DNA of 64,000 nt from Hexactinellida sp. DTS-2022 (Eukaryota; Porifera; Hexactinellida), in NCBI GenBank assembly GCA_028753945.1, contig JAPNXP010000002.1, forward strand, positions 12,462,001 to 12,526,000, read 5' to 3'. Shown piece by piece: positions 1-12,436 of the stretch; position 1 is the stretch's first letter; each line of letters starts with the position of its first letter. A program made the translations under genes and the position numbers. Below the pieces are notes generated by a model. The model saw only the letters and a list, made by a program, of their open reading frames with translations, was not told the origin of the DNA and did no database searches.

Positions 1-17
1 AGTTCTATTGTATATAG

Positions 18-610
18 CAGTGTTTCTCAAAGTGGGACGTAGAGCCCCCCGGGGGGCTCTGAAAGGTTGTTTGGGGGCGGCCATGCAGCAAGGGGCGCTG
101 GGGGGAGCTATGGGGTTTTAGAATGCGAAACAGAAATATAACCTCATGTCAAAACAGCGATAACATATTCCTAAATATTAATTAGCATTATTAAATCTAA
201 CAAAAACTTCAAGGATCAACCATTAACATTGGAAATTACTATTGCATTGGTGATTATTAACAAAAGCCAGTCCTTTAAAAATGAATGATCAATACAATTT
301 TTACACTGTCACTGGCTTTCCTAATCGAATAAAGCAGAATAATTTTTCGTTCAAACAGATATGAACTTTACAACAGTCAGTGATCTCTTTAATTTCAATA
401 TAAAACAAATATAAACCGAAAGAATTGTTGAACTCGATCGAATAAATGAATAGTAAAAATAAATGTAGACTGTACAGTGCTGATTCATTAAACCAAATAC
501 GGATTTGTTAAACAATTACAAAATGTAATATTGAAATTTTGTGGAGGGGGCGGTATCGATGGAAAATTGTTGACAAGGGGCGCTGTCCGGAAAAACTTTG
601 AGAAACACTG
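18..610. mobile_element. hAT-type non-autonomous element (MITE)
   Basis: The ends are inverted copies of CAGTGTTTCTCAAAGT and are flanked by a perfect 8-bp target duplication, gtatatag, at 10-17 and 611-618. The length is 593 bp with no coding sequence. The interior is AT-rich with G-rich patches near both ends (ggggcgct occurs near each TIR). An 8-bp duplication with CAG...CTG ends is the hAT signature; the transposase source is not identified. Confidence 0.9.
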
Positions 611-1017
611 GTATATAGGCATGCATGTGTAATTGTAAAGATCTTATCCGTGTTTTTATAGAAATCAATACTGCGTATTCTATTTCCTGAAAATATTGGC
701 TCCTATACTATAAGAAAAATATTGGAAAAGTCTGCGCCGATTGAGGACGCATCCTCCAGGTGAATGGATCTTATTTCTACCCTATCGAGTTGTTTTCGTG
801 CTTGTATCAAAAATTTTGAACATTTTTTTGCTATTCTGCCGCACTATTTGGCATGCTTCATATCTTTACAGTCTCTAAGACACTTCAATTTACGTGAATA
901 CAACTGCTAAACATAACACTATTATAAAGAGCGGAAATATTAATAATCTAATAATTACGCATCCATGCTAAATAATCATTCAGGCTCTTTTATAATCTCT
1001 ACTTATAAGTTATAACA
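611..1017. other. AT-rich spacer, nothing recognised
   Basis: No open frame, repeat or RNA gene is supported here. The sequence is unstructured AT-rich DNA between two MITEs. Confidence 0.5.
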
Positions 1018-1052
1018 TATACTATACTATACTATACTATGCTATACTATAC
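1018..1052. repeat. Microsatellite (ACTAT)n
   Basis: A short tandem run of the pentamer actat with one imperfect unit (gctat). It continues after the MITE at 1404-1424, so the MITE inserted into the array. Its last 8 bp form the target duplication of that MITE. Confidence 0.85.
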
Positions 1053-1403
1053 TCAGGGGCGTAGGAGTAGGCCCGGCAGGCCCGGCGCAAGCCGGACCAA
1101 TAATTTTATGATGAATCGGATAGTATTTAAATTCATTTTGATAATATAATCATGGTTAATCTCCATATTTTTGTAATATTATATTAGTGTTGATTACTAA
1201 GTATTTTCCAAGATTTGCATTTGATTAATTAACAGTGGAATATTTATCTTCATTTCACCAGGCTAATAGTAGTAATGGCGCATAAATATTTATACTTAGT
1301 GCATATCATGCATCCGAAAGTCATTTTTATATGTTTCATGTTCTCCAAGCACGAAGTGGAGAAACCCGCCGGACCAATAGGTAATAGGTTCCTAAGCCCC
1401 TGA
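1053..1403. mobile_element. hAT-type MITE in a microsatellite
   Basis: TIRs are TCAGGGGCGTAGGA on the left and, reverse complemented, TCAGGGGCTTAGGAAC on the right. An 8-bp duplication tactatac flanks it at 1045-1052 and 1404-1411. The flank is low-complexity, so the exact end could slip by a base or two. Length 351 bp, no coding capacity; both ends carry a cgccggaccaata-like motif. Confidence 0.8.
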
Positions 1404-1662
1404 TACTATACCATACTATACTAACTCTCAATTAATTTAACAAAATAAATTATTATAATTTGTACACACTTCGATTTATCCTCTTAAGAAGCGGAACTAG
1501 AAGTGGGAGGCACCCACAACAAACAGAATGGTGATCACAACTGGGCATTCTAGGTTTATGCTCTAACTCGTCTCTAACTCGTTACACTGGGCAAAAAATA
1601 ACTGGGACCATATCTGGAATTGTAATATATGTAGGTAAACTATGATACTATGATTATTAAAG

Positions 1663-2115
1663 TAACTAGCGGGCTCGCTTGCTAGGTCACTTCGCGGAAA
1701 ACACAACCACACACCAACCGTTTCGCGGTTGGTGTGTGGTTTAATTAACTACGTCTTTTAGGTAAATAGGCCTAAAAGAGTCAAATTTAATAATGTGAAA
1801 CATTAATGATTACTTCATCATGTGGTAATGAGTAAGCATATTACCAATCTGGTGTGACCAACGTGTCGTATCATTAATGTGCATGTTGTCTCTTAGAGGG
1901 TTCGAATAAATGAATTTTAATGGTTCTCAAAATGTGAGAATGACGTCATAACTTGGCGAGAAGTGAGAAATTTCGAGTGGAAACCAAAACTTGTTGTCGG
2001 GTGCCAAAAGTTACCACTATATGCCAAAAATCAGATTTGGAATCCGTCGAGATTCTTCGATAAACTCGAACATGCAAACAAATATATATATTGCAGGCCA
2101 AACCTGAAAAACACG
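1663..2115 (+). repeat. Interspersed repeat with a 15-bp hairpin, copy 1
   Basis: This segment is a diverged copy of 26617-27125, in the same orientation. Both start with CTAGCG-CGCTTGCTAGGTC and soon carry a perfect hairpin: arms 1706-1720 and 1726-1740 (accacacaccaaccg) around a 5-nt loop. Further shared landmarks are the 'gatctgatgtgaccaacgtgt' type block and the 'gccaaaagttaccyctatatg' block. The superfamily is not recognised. The open frames here run through the repeat on both strands and look accidental. Confidence 0.7.
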
Positions 2116-3336
2116 CGAAAGGCGTTTCGCCTAGGCCATGAGCGTTTCCATTTTTTACTGTGCCGACTATATTATAGTATAGTGGCCCAGTATTGAAATC
2201 ACTGACTTTATTACTGTGCCGTGGCCCAGTATTGGTCTTAGTCATTTGGTATATTAATTATTATTGGTCCGTAGCCTCTCTACTAAACAGAGTTTTATTA
2301 ACTAAGAGCCCAAATTTTCAGGATAGGTATCTCATGGGTTACAGATGTGCACCTGGGGTCACGATTTTTGATTACATTTTTTTGGACACATTTTTCACCT
2401 GTTTAATGTTGGAAAAAGAACAATTAATTGTGCCCGAATATTCAATTTATATGCATTCGATAGAGAATCTAATTCTGCACCTTTTCACAGTGCACCAATT
2501 TTTAAATTGGGTTTCGTTTGTGCCACAAATGAGTTGCAAATTCCCTTTGTTCACTAACACTTCAGTTCAAATGAAAGTGTTAATTATAATTCTATTGTTT
2601 CAACTTGTAAGAATTATATTGATTCAACTTGTGAAATCGAGTAGGCTTCTATTTTCCAATTGAAAACTGAGATTATATATTTCATAACACGACAGATTAT
2701 GTGATTATATTTACTTCTGCGAGAATATTATTGCACTGTTAATATACTGACGTAATTAATTATAATTAATTAAGTCAGTATATGACTTATATAGATGCTT
2801 CCAATTTGTTTATTAGGGGTTATCGAGTGTGCGGAATTGAAATGTGATAGCCAAATTAATTAATTTATTATTTATGACAAAATAATTTAACTTAATTATT
2901 GTAAGTTGACATTGAAATTGGTGTTATATTATAAATAATATTAATAATTATTTATACTAATTAATTAAATATCATAAATCTCAGAGATTATAGATGATAG
3001 AAACAAACTTTCAATTTACCAATTGATCCTTATGCCACGTAACACCTCTACAAATGGGTCCTGACACCTTGAGGTGATGATGACATCGTCAAAAAATGTG
3101 TTTTACAATTTTATGCATTCTATTTTTCGAGTGGGTTGGTTGGTGTTGGGTCACCCAACACGGACATAAAAATGATGACTCATCACTTATTATATTCTAC
3201 TGAAACTTGAATATCATTGAAATGAAGTGAGCTAAAACGAAACTTCCAACCAACTAAGGGTCGATGCTTTATGAAACACCTTTCTGAAATAATTTAACAC
3301 CTTAATATCGATGATGACTTGGCGAAAAAAAATTCA

Positions 3337-3444
3337 AAATTGCAGCTGTGCCAACAGCATGTTCCATTGGAGGCACTATCAATAAACCACCACCAGAATA
3401 TAGTGCCACCAAAGGAACATGCGTCGGCATAGGCTGCAATTTTG
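3337..3444. repeat. Foldback unit with GCAGC-YTGTGCC ends, copy 1
   Basis: The two halves are inverted copies: attGCAGCTGTGCC...TGTTCC on the left and GGAACATGCGTCGGC...GCTGCAAT on the right, around a short AT-rich centre. It is followed by a (TAT)n run. The same foldback stands at the same place in the next tandem unit. Confidence 0.75.
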
Positions 3445-4196
3445 GATTTTTATTATTATTATTATTATTTATATTTCTCCGTAGCAGGTGCCCTGGCCAC
3501 ACCTATATACATAGAGAGCTGAAACTTGGCATGTAGGTTCGGAGTCGAATTCTAATAAGCACCTGGGGTTACGATCTTTTATTAACAAATTTTGGACACA
3601 TCTTTAACACCTTTCAAAATTTGTCTGGTCCATAACTCAAAATATGTTTTACTAAACCCCAAAATTTTATTTGACATTTGGATTCACCATAAAATTCTGC
3701 GTCTGATGGGAGAAGAAAACTTTCAATAAAGGGTTTAATTTCTGCCATAAATGGGGGTTGAAATTTCTTTGTTTACTCACACTTCAATTTCAGTAAAGTG
3801 TTAAATCTAATTCTATTGTTTCAACTTGTAATAATTATATTGATTTAACTTGTTAAATCCTACTCTAGTGATTCAACTTGCGATAATTATATTGATTTAA
3901 CCTATAAATTCCAGCTGGCTTCTATTTAATTCTAGTATTACTATACAATGGATTAAATTAAATAATATAATATAAGGAATTTGTTGACTTAATTCAACTC
4001 AACCGTGGATAACATTGCTAAAAAAATTAACTAATAATATAATTTATTATCAATATATAATGAATGAATGGCATTAAACTCAAGATGGTTTAAGATAGAA
4101 ACTAACTTCAAATCTATCTACCGTTCCTTGTGACATCGACCAATAGACAAATGGTTCTTCACACCTTGGGCGTTGATGACTTGGCGAAAAAAATCC

Positions 4197-4306
4197 AAAA
4201 TTGCAGCCTGCGCCGACAGCATGATCCTTTGGAGGCACTATCTATAAACCACCAACAAAATATAGTGCCACCAAAGGAACATGCGTCGGCACAGGCTGCA
4301 ATTTTG
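4197..4306. repeat. Foldback unit with GCAGC-YTGTGCC ends, copy 2
   Basis: Second copy of the foldback at 3337-3444, again followed by a (TAT)n run at 4305-4331. It inserted before the tandem unit was duplicated, or it is part of the unit. Confidence 0.75.
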
Positions 4307-5329
4307 TTATTATTATTATTATTTATATTATTTCTCCGTAGACGGTGCCCTGGCCAGAGCTATATAGTTGATGGGCTGAAACTTGGCATGTAGGTGCGGA
4401 TGGACCGTATAATTTGCAACTGGGGTTACGATTTTTGAGTAACACGTTTTGGACACATTTTTAACACCTTTCTAAATTTGTCTGGTCCATAACTCAAAAA
4501 ATGTTTTAATAAATCCCCAATTTTTATTTCACCATTGGATTCATCTTAGAATTCTGCGTCTGATGAGATAAAAATATTTTTTTTATGTGTTTATTTCTGC
4601 CATGAATGGGTGTTGAAATTTAAAAGTTACTCATACTTCAATTTCAGTAAAACTGTTAAATAAAATTCCATTGTTTCAACTTGTAAAAAATATAATGATT
4701 CCACTTGTGAGATCGAGTATGCTTCTATTTTCTAATTGAAAACTAAAATTTACATTCCATGACAAACGAAAGATCATGTGATAATATTAATTTCTGCGAG
4801 AATATTCTCCCACATGACACATTAGTAGGGCAGCTTAAGCCCATATTTTGGATGGATGTGGACATCCCGGACCAAAGCACCAAATTTTTCCACGTACAGA
4901 CCATTGCTTGGGCACTCGATTTTGGTAGGATCCACTTCCGCCGGAATCATTATGACCTTCATCATGCATTTTCAAAATGGTCACTTTAATATTATTCGGA
5001 CAAAAGTCCGCATTCACGAACTCATGTCAAATTACTTCGTATAAGGTTATTATATACATAGTCGTTATCAGAACAGTGTGCGCTGTCGAAAGATGGGTCA
5101 CTCGATAGGTTTGCTATCATTTTTGAGAATGGAATGTTCAACATTTCACCGTTGTCAAGGAAACCTTTTTAATCTAATATGGTCATGTGACCCCTCTAAT
5201 TAACGGAAATTCCATGCTGATTACGAATATCCTATTTCTAGATTGGATTAAATATCACTTAAAAAGTTATATTACATTTAGTGGTTAATGATTAGCTACT
5301 AAAAGTAATAAAGTGAGAATTGTGTGAAG

Positions 5330-5545
5330 ACTGTAATGGTATACTAAAATTAACCATGTATCTAAAAATATTGCTTCTCACAGTTACAACTACAAAATTA
5401 TGTGCATTTCCAACGCGCTTTTCTGCACGCGCACCGCCTCTACTGCCACAGTCACTTCTACTCTTGACGCTACATTTACTAATTCACTGCATGCCTTTGA
5501 AGCCACAGGTAAACTGTTCCATACAGGAACCCATGATTGGGTTTT
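5330..5545 (-). pseudogene. AcademX copy 1: C-terminal tail, CXC remnant
   Basis: The frame reads 'WVPVWNSLPVASKACSELV' and then decays. This matches 'WKPLWTDLPEA' before the Cys-rich tail of copy 2. Only a few Cys codons of the CXC domain survive. Confidence 0.5.
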
Positions 5546-5745
5546 ATTATCAAGACCGGACCGCCCGGTCTCATGTCGGTTTGGTCCGCTTATTTTGAAG
5601 TGCGGTCTGGACCGGTCTATTTCCAATCCAATATATTGATCATACGGTCTGGAACGGTCCTGACTGTCCAGAAAAAAATCATGATTGTCCGGTCCGGGCC
5701 ATGAAATTTCCGGACCGCTGCATCTCTGGACTGGTCCAGCCCAAA
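5545..5745. mobile_element. GGTCC-rich small insertion in AcademX copy 1
   Basis: About 200 bp dense in ccggtcc/ggaccgg motifs, with CTGGACCAGTCC at one end and GACCGGACC at the other, interrupts the coding match between 'QKFW' and 'VPVWNSLP'. No clean target duplication was found. Confidence 0.5.
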
Positions 5746-5958
5746 ACTTCTGGAGTAGGTACCCGTTGTTCAATTTGCTCACTAGTGCACTATATTCCAG
5801 ACTGATATGCAACTCGTTTTGATTGTTGTAGTAGTGCAGCCAGGTAAGCGGTATTCTCTCCATTGTTTTCTCTTGATAAAACATTTTTTTTCTTGCTTCA
5901 TCCACATACTACAAATTACTTGCTTTATCATAAAGAATAAAGTGAAGCGTTCCACCAG

Positions 5959-6573
5959 CTAGAAATGCTGAATATCGGATTCTACTTTTGTATAAGGGTT
6001 GAGTGCCATGTAGGTAAAGGCAACTGTCACATCATGATAACAGTTCCATGCATCCCATGCTGACTTCTTGCCTCTCCCAAAGAATGCAGATGTAGTATCA
6101 CATCCCGTGAAACAATGGAAAACAGGAAGGGCCAGAGATTTCTCCCTTCCTAGTTCTTCGTAGATTGCATTGATATTATAGTATGTAAAAGTTCTTTCCT
6201 GTACCAAAGCTATCAAAAATGTTCACATCTTTGCTTATGGTAGTCAAGTGGTGTAACTTTCCAACAAAGATCTACACTACATCCGTGTTAACTGTGCGCA
6301 CTAGACATTTAGTACAGCTATTGAGAAGGGCATCCTGTAAATGGATCAGCAGCCTGGTGTCAGCTTCCTCATGATCACATAGTGCCATAGAACGATCACT
6401 TCCTCGTTCTATGGCAGAATAGCTGTGGCACCATCCGTGATTATTATTTCCTTGCCTTCGGGACAATTAACATTGGAAATCCTGTTGGAAAGAAATGCAA
6501 ACAGTTCTTGTTTATTATTTGGATCACGTAAGAAATCAGCCCAATTTCTTGGGAGCTTATTCTTACTTGCAAC
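5959..6573 (-). pseudogene. AcademX copy 1: XPG/FEN1-like nuclease region
   Basis: Frames 6409-6573, 6272-6466 and 5959-6216 contain 'DHEEADTRLLIHLQDA', 'RTVNTDVV' and 'HCFTGCDTTSAFFGRGKKSA'. The order of acidic motifs and the GCDxxxxxxGxGxKxA pattern resembles FEN1/XPG nucleases, where GCDY...GIGPKRA forms the helix-two-turn-helix. Frames are shifted relative to each other. The nuclease assignment is by motif similarity only. Confidence 0.6.
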
Positions 6574-7657
6574 CAGTAGCGGATTTACCATAGGGCTGCT
6601 CGGGCTAAAGCCCAAGGCCCACTTCATTCTTAGGCCAGTTTAGGTCAACTTGGCCTGGAAATGGGATAGATTTTGGAGTAGAAACTAGTTTCCTCCGAAA
6701 AAACTTCAAAATATAATGAATAGTTTGCTTCAGCTAAACCCGAAGTTTCAATAAAATTTTAGCAACACCAGATACATAAGTACTTCGTGACATTTTCTCA
6801 ATAAAAGTTATCTATCCATATATTACATGCACAATTGTTGCCTGCCTTTGTGTGTGTTAGTCTAGAATTATTAGGAAATTCAATATGCTCTAGAAAAATA
6901 CAAATTTGCATACAAGGGTAATTTTAGACGTTCACAAAGATGAATTGGTCTTAACGTCTTCTAAACGAAATATCGGCATTCTGAAGTCAAAAAGCGCATA
7001 ACCTCAACCTTGCAAACGGGCACCCTTATTGATGTATAGTCAAACTGAATATGTACTCATTTACTAATAATTATGTTTAATGATAAAAATATGGACAATA
7101 AACTTTCATGAGATGCAGGGAATTTCCAAGTTACGGGCACCCTTCGTTAAAAGTGCACGGATATGGGAGGTTTGAGTGTGTATGGGAATAACTCGTCAGT
7201 TTTTGTCCGAATCGACCACAATTTTAGATTACAAGGCAGCATAAAATGAAGCACGCGTTACGATTTATGGGATTATAGCCTCATTTAGGAACTAATTTGG
7301 ATTTACTCCTACTATTTTGATTGAGTCGACACAAAAACTAATCTTAATTAAATTAAGTACGTGTAATTTACAATTCACAGGCTTATCTGATTTATTATGA
7401 GTGAACTTTTGAGGTTGGTAAGGTCGGGAAGCATCCGTTAATTGAGTTTCGTAGTCTAACACGAACGAAAAAAGGACACGATGCGACCTAGACCGAAGAA
7501 CTGGTATATATTAATAGTAATTATGGAAGAAAAGTGTTGTTTCATTGTTTCTGTTTAAATATGTAATGTAGGGACTATCATTGGAAAAATAAAGGAAATA
7601 AAATAGGCCCTAAAATAATAAAAGCCCTAGGCCCACAACACACTAAATCCGGCACTG
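6574..7657. mobile_element. hAT-type MITE inside AcademX copy 1
   Basis: The ends read CAGTAGCGGATTTA and, on the other strand, CAGTGCCGGATTTA. A perfect 8-bp duplication cttgcaac lies at 6566-6573 and 7658-7665. Length 1084 bp. The first and last 60 bp have 'agggct/agccct' and 'aggcccac' motifs. No transposase is seen inside. Confidence 0.92.
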
Positions 7658-7665
7658 CTTGCAAC

Positions 7666-8189
7666 CTTTCTCCGAATACCTTTACCTCTCTTTTCTCTAG
7701 TAGATTCTTGATACTCTTGGGGATATATATGTCCCATACTATATCAACTCTTTTGGTGTTTGATAGTTGATTAATGATGTGTGGGACAAATACTTGATTA
7801 GCATAGTCGTCAAACGTCACAACATTAGTAGTGGGAAGAAAGTGGACCACAGCAGCTCCATCAAGGAGCTTTACGTCAAGAAGCTCGGGGGATCATTATG
7901 GGTAACCCTTTCCAAAATAGTAGCAGATCAGATTTCTTTCCAAACCGCAATTTCCCATTATCAGATATAGAAGGGGGGAAAGGTGATTCTCATGTTTTAA
8001 AAACGTACTCATATCACTGTCCCTGTGCTGCATTACGATATATAGGTGAGAGAAGAGTGCAATGTCGTTCTTTAGTAAGGAGATTTTTTCGGCTTGTTTT
8101 GAACTCACTCTTGGCTGTGGACAACTATATAGAGGTAGATTATTCTTCCTAATTGACTCATGAATAGATAACGTGCGATCAGTTACCAC
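7666..8189 (-). pseudogene. AcademX copy 1: linker between core and nuclease
   Basis: Frame 7896-8189 (SIHESIRKNNLPLYSCPQP) and the start of frame 7666-7850 (FDDYANQVFVPHIINQLSN) match copy 2 (DPIKKNKLELFRRPP and FDDYALKVFCPYIQSQIQ). The hAT MITE at 6574-7657 breaks the gene just downstream. Confidence 0.6.
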
Positions 8190-8322
8190 TTCCTCCAGTA
8201 CTTGGCATATTGATCGTTTCCTAGTCTCTGCACTGTTCGAACTGTGTTTACCACAGATTAATCCAAAACATTTCGTGTGTCTAGAGCCAGTAATTCATCA
8301 CTTTCATGAAGGAAATGATTTC

Positions 8323-9262
8323 CTAGCTCTTCGATAAACTGAACAAGACTGTTAGCATGCTCTTTGAAAGTCCTTTGCGTGGAAAATCCCTCTTCGTGGT
8401 CATAACCATACTCTGAACTAATTCGAAGTCTTCTTCAAACTCCTTCATTAACCTTGCTTGTTCAGGACCTGAGACCATCCATTTCCTGAAGGCTGAAGGA
8501 TTCTCAGTTAGGCCAACAGCACCCCCAGCACCCTTGAACGCTTCATTATTTTGTTCATGGGCTTGGTCGACAAGAATTGCCGAAAATCTGTTTGTTGTTT
8601 TATGGACGATCCAATGACTGTTCTCCTTGAATTCTTTGAGGATGGTTTCTGGGAGACTCTCCATATCTCGTATGTGAATTGGAATCCACCGTGCGTAATT
8701 GTGGTGGTCGAGAGCGAAGAACCATGAAACCAAGGCCTTCAGACTTTCAACATATAGAGGAAAGTTCCCCTCACGATGTGATCTGATGAAAATCAGGGCC
8801 GTCAGTTCCATGTTGAGAATCGTATCCCAGAATTGGAATGTTGGACACTTCTCTATCATTTCTAGTCTCCATTCGTCCTTGTCTTTAGTACTGTATGCTT
8901 CCTTCGTGTACTGATAAGCTTCTTTCTGGAGCTTAGCAAGAACTAAAGCAGTTACCTGGTGAGCGTATCTTGTTCTGGTGAGATGTTCAGACCTTCAGAA
9001 ATGAGTCTGCTGTGCCCGATGATGCAATGCCTGCTTGTGTTATCACATCTGTCCAACCAGATCCATCTAGGTAGTCACCATATGTTTTCCACACTGCCAT
9101 TTCAATATAGAGGCCATCAAATATTACTATGATCTTTCCCTCCCCGTGCGTTTCAGGCCAGTTCCACTGAGAGAACTTGGCAAGAGCATAAAGTGGTGCA
9201 TTGAAGGCTATAACTGGTATCTGTCCAGGGTTAAGGAATCCTATCGCCCAACGTAAGCACAT
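8323..9262 (-). pseudogene. AcademX copy 1: DDE transposase core
   Basis: Frames 8987-9262 and 8323-8859 carry the core. Visible are 'NPGQIPVIAFNAPLYALAK', 'DGLYIEMAVW', 'DHHNYARWIPIHIRDM' and 'AHEQNNEAFKGAGGAVGLTE'. In copies 2 and 3 the first motif reads DQPLY; here the Asp is replaced (NAPLY), so the likely first catalytic acid is missing. The second Asp (DHHNY) and the Glu (HEQNN) remain. Taking these as the DDE triad is an inference from conservation among the three copies. Confidence 0.65.
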
Positions 9263-9923
9263 TCATCCCGTGCTTTATCATAGCTGCAGTTGCGGCCTTC
9301 TCATAGAAAAGTGGCAAGAGCTGTGTTAGGGTGGTGTACACATCTATTGACTCATCTTGCCTATAGGCATAAAATGCTGACCAGGCAACAATATCGCTTT
9401 TTTCAAGTTCAACTTTCTCCAGCAGAAGACAAGCATGCTCAAGCCAGTTCTTCTCCCTAAATTGTGCAACTGCATCACCTTCGTAATCGCATTGCATTGC
9501 CTGCTTCAACTCTGCTTCATACCTTGTTCAAAAACCAAAATCTTACTTTTTTCATCAGTTTGCTCTTGTGCCTGTGGGAAATATGCTAGTACTTTCTCTT
9601 TGAATCGTGTTCTGTTAGTCTCCTTCTCATACCCAAGGTACTGTAATCGCTTCTCATATAGTTGATGCACGTAAGAAAATTTGAATTGAAAAGTTCCATC
9701 TTCTACGCAGTTCTCTACATGATGAATAAAGAGCTCCACAAGTGCTTTGCAAAAATCTTACTATCCTCAGAAAATGTTCCAAAATCATTCTCATATCATG
9801 TTCCCGTAAATGATCGGTAGGTTGCATATGATATTTAGCCTCGAGTGCTATGAGATCACCGCCTTCCATTCTAGCCATTAACTCTGTTTCCTGCAGGACT
9901 GAAGCCATTTGCCGTGTAGTCAC
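9231..9923 (-). pseudogene. AcademX copy 1: middle region in overlapping frames
   Basis: Three short frames (9654-9923, 9506-9739, 9231-9509) overlap and follow the same order as the middle of copy 2: a helical region (MTTRQMASVLQETELMARME), 'YEKRLQYLGYEKETNRTRFK' and 'DIVAWSAFYAYRQDE', the last matching 'ISWAAYHASLHTG' in copy 2. The frame changes show that the copy is not coding. No catalytic residue is known in this part. Confidence 0.6.
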
Positions 9924-10117
9924 CTCAAGCTCAAGTGTCTACATTCATGTAGATGTCCATCCTTTAGTTGACAAAACAGACAGGCCATTATGTCCCTCGA
10001 CTGGCGCCTAGACCGTTTCTCTTGACAGGTGATGATTTCTATGGGTTCATCCCTGTCTCGTTTTTTGATAGCCCTATCCACTTTATCTTTACTGAATTTA
10101 GTTTAGCAAGATTTGTG

Positions 10118-10342
10118 TCATGCACCCCGATTTTGAACCAGATATGCCACAGTTATGCGTTCTCCAAAGTTAAGAGTAATGAGTAATGTATCTAAGGCTC
10201 TGAAGGTATTAACATTATTCAGGAAGGAGAGGTATGGTTCTGATTTGTCGACACTTGTTTGTGTATTCAGTGGGCATTTAAGAGGATCTTTAGTCTTTTC
10301 TTGACAAATCAAGCACATGCTCCAGCCCATCTTGCTAGTCAA
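10118..10342 (-). pseudogene. AcademX copy 1: N-terminal Cys region
   Basis: The frame begins MTSKMGWSMCLICQEKTK, with a CxxC motif that matches the N-terminus of the other two copies (KCALCQ in copy 2, FCVICQ in copy 3). This is probably half of a zinc-binding domain that continues with the KWHKxC motif seen downstream in copies 2 and 3. The frame is lost after about 74 residues. Function is inferred only as DNA or protein binding by the transposase. Confidence 0.55.
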
Positions 10343-11004
10343 TATGAAGGCTAGTATTGAATAAGTAGATCGAGGTATTTAATAAGAATGAATAAATAGA
10401 GGCTCTACTTAGAAGCGTTAGAGTTAATATATAGAGTCCGCTTTAATTTATTTTGGCTACATAAGAAATTGAAACATAGGGACAGGAAAGCATCTAGATA
10501 AATTTGTGGCATGTCGACTTTCGTTCTTAAGCTAGCTAATCATTAACCACTAAATGTAATAAAACCTTTAAAGTGATACATATTCCAATCTAGAAATAAG
10601 TTATTCGTAATCAGCATGGAATTTCCATTAATCCAGAGGGGTCACATGACCATATTAGATTTAAAAAGTTTCCTTGACAACGGTGGAATGTTGAACATTC
10701 CATTCTCAAAAAATGATAGCTACCCTATCGAGGATTGACCCATCTTTCGACAGCGCACACTGTTCTGATAACGACTATGCATATAATAACCTTACACGAA
10801 GTCATTTGACATGAGTTCGTGAATGAGGACTTTTGACCGAATAATATCAAAGTGACCATTTTGAAAATGTTTGATGGAGGTCATAATGTATCCGGCGGAA
10901 GTGGATCCTACCAAAAATCGAGTGCCCAAGCAATGGTCTTTACGTGGAAAAAATTTGGTGCTTTGGTCCGGGATGTCCACATCCATTAGCTATCTGCCCT
11001 ACTA

Positions 11005-11219
11005 CATGTAATTCTAATTAATTCGTTCTGTGTTTAACTTATAGAGATGGTTTCAATTATATCATTGGGATTATCGAGTGTGCTGAATTCAAATATTAGA
11101 GTGAAATTCAATTTAAATTAATTAATTATTGCAAATAATGGAACATATTTATTTTGCTGTACATAATAATTGTGTAAAATTATTTATTTATTAATTAAAG
11201 AGAATGCTTATAAAGAACT
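11005..11219. repeat. Part of the tandem unit between two AcademX copies
   Basis: The block 'attatcgagtgtgctgaatt' and the AT-rich stretch after it match 2820-2960. It belongs to the third tandem unit, cut on the left by AcademX copy 1 and on the right by AcademX copy 2. Confidence 0.65.
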
Positions 11220-11440
11220 GGGCACGTATTCACTAAGAAGTTAAGTACGTACTTAGTACCTATGTACTAATTATGTACTTAAGTCGTATTCACTAAGATT
11301 GGTATTGAGTAACGTTTAAGTGTGTACTTAAGTACCAAACTTAAGTAACCTACTAAGTTGACTTAACTTAAAAGAACTTTCTTTTATTGACTCTTTAGAC
11401 GTTGGTGTTTAATTAGTCATTGTGTTAGATTTCTAGTAGC

Positions 11441-11702
11441 ACCGTATTTACTCGAATAGTAGCCTAGGCGATTATTGTTTTTTACTCCATTTTTGGACCA
11501 ATAATTTTGAGCAATTTTCTAGAATATCACATTTTATTACAGTTTATTTATGATAATCGGTTGATAATCGTATTGTGAGTTATATTAGATATAAATGTTT
11601 ACTCCGGGTAGCAGTAATAAATTTTTATTTGCTACTTTAGGAGGGCGATTATTGGAGGTAGGCGATTATTCGAATAGAGGCTACTATTCGAATAAATACG
11701 GT
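11441..11702. mobile_element. MITE in the left TIR of AcademX copy 2
   Basis: The ends read ACCGTATTTACTCGAATAGT and, reverse complemented, ACCGTATTTATTCGAATAGT. Length 262 bp. It explains why the left TIR is longer than the right one. No clear target duplication; the superfamily is not assigned. Confidence 0.75.
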
Positions 11703-12436
11703 ACTTGCTTTACTTTAGGGGAAGTTTATGATTCTATTTTCAACATTTATTACAATTGGTTGTTGTTTAATAAAAGTTGTTTTTCTCAAGCACAAAAATC
11801 ACAGGAACTTCATTGAGAATATTCTTTTTAAAGTAAAAAGAATACAGCAAGCTATTACAATAGCATTCCATACACTAATATGCTATGCTATTAAATATAA
11901 TTGAATAAATATAATTCAATTTCGTACTTAAGTACGCTTAGTTAAGTATGTACTTTTAGTACAGCCGATATGTAAAAAATTGTGGGTTGTTTCATAAAAG
12001 CATGAAATTTGGTATACTATTAGACCATGACCTAAGCAACATTTTTAGATATGGAGGCATCACCGGAATGTCTCGATCACCTTGGAGAGGATTTTTTAAT
12101 TTTAGTATCTGATAGAAATCGCCGTTTTGTGAATCAAAGTTTTTTCTTTCAAAACACTTGCGAATCTGTTTTTGTTAACAGATTCGTGCTCAGCATTTAA
12201 TTTCCAGCAATTTGATCTGTACATTGGCCATTTTTTTGACAAAATATTTTGTGTAGTTACCTTGCAACCAAATATGGAGATTTGAATTTGACATTCCAAT
12301 CTAACAAATTTGGTAGAATTCCTATCGAGTGATCCCTTGTTTTTCCCGGCTATGCCCACTGAGTACGAATTTGCAAATGATATCACTAGAAATATAATTT
12401 TTGAAGCACAAGCAGGTAAGCAGGTATTCTAGGATT

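Larger units (their letters stand above)
2200..4822. repeat. Diverged tandem repeat, about three units
   Basis: Landmarks recur in order: 'cctggggttacgatttt' near 2350, 3562 and 4420; 'attctattgtttcaacttg' near 2588, 3811 and 4669; a 'ctgcgagaatatt' block near 2717 and 4792. Spacing is about 1.2 kb then 0.86 kb. The third unit is interrupted by two large transposons: it continues at 11005-11219 (tatcgagtgtgctgaatt, as near 2823) and again at 24861-25245 (as at 2985-3290). No coding function is seen; the frames inside differ from unit to unit. Confidence 0.7.
4823..11004 (-). mobile_element. AcademX-like DNA transposon, copy 1 (decayed)
   Basis: Long inverted repeats bound this element: 4823-5300 on the left and about 10535-11004 on the right, outermost TAGTAGGGCAG. 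A 3-bp duplication CAT flanks it (4820-4822 and 11005-11007), as expected for Academ (3-4 bp). The gene runs on the minus strand from about 10342 to 5330 and is scattered over several frames. It carries the same motif order as the copies at 11220-24716 and 53385-61320. The family call rests on the combination of a DDE-type core, an XPG-like nuclease and a Cys-rich finger known for AcademX; it was not searched. A hAT MITE (6574-7657) and a small GGTCC-rich insert (5545-5745) interrupt it. Confidence 0.75.

Noticed and set aside
2193-2663. 156-codon open frame
   Set aside because: It lies in the tandem repeat; the other units do not keep the frame and no motif is seen.
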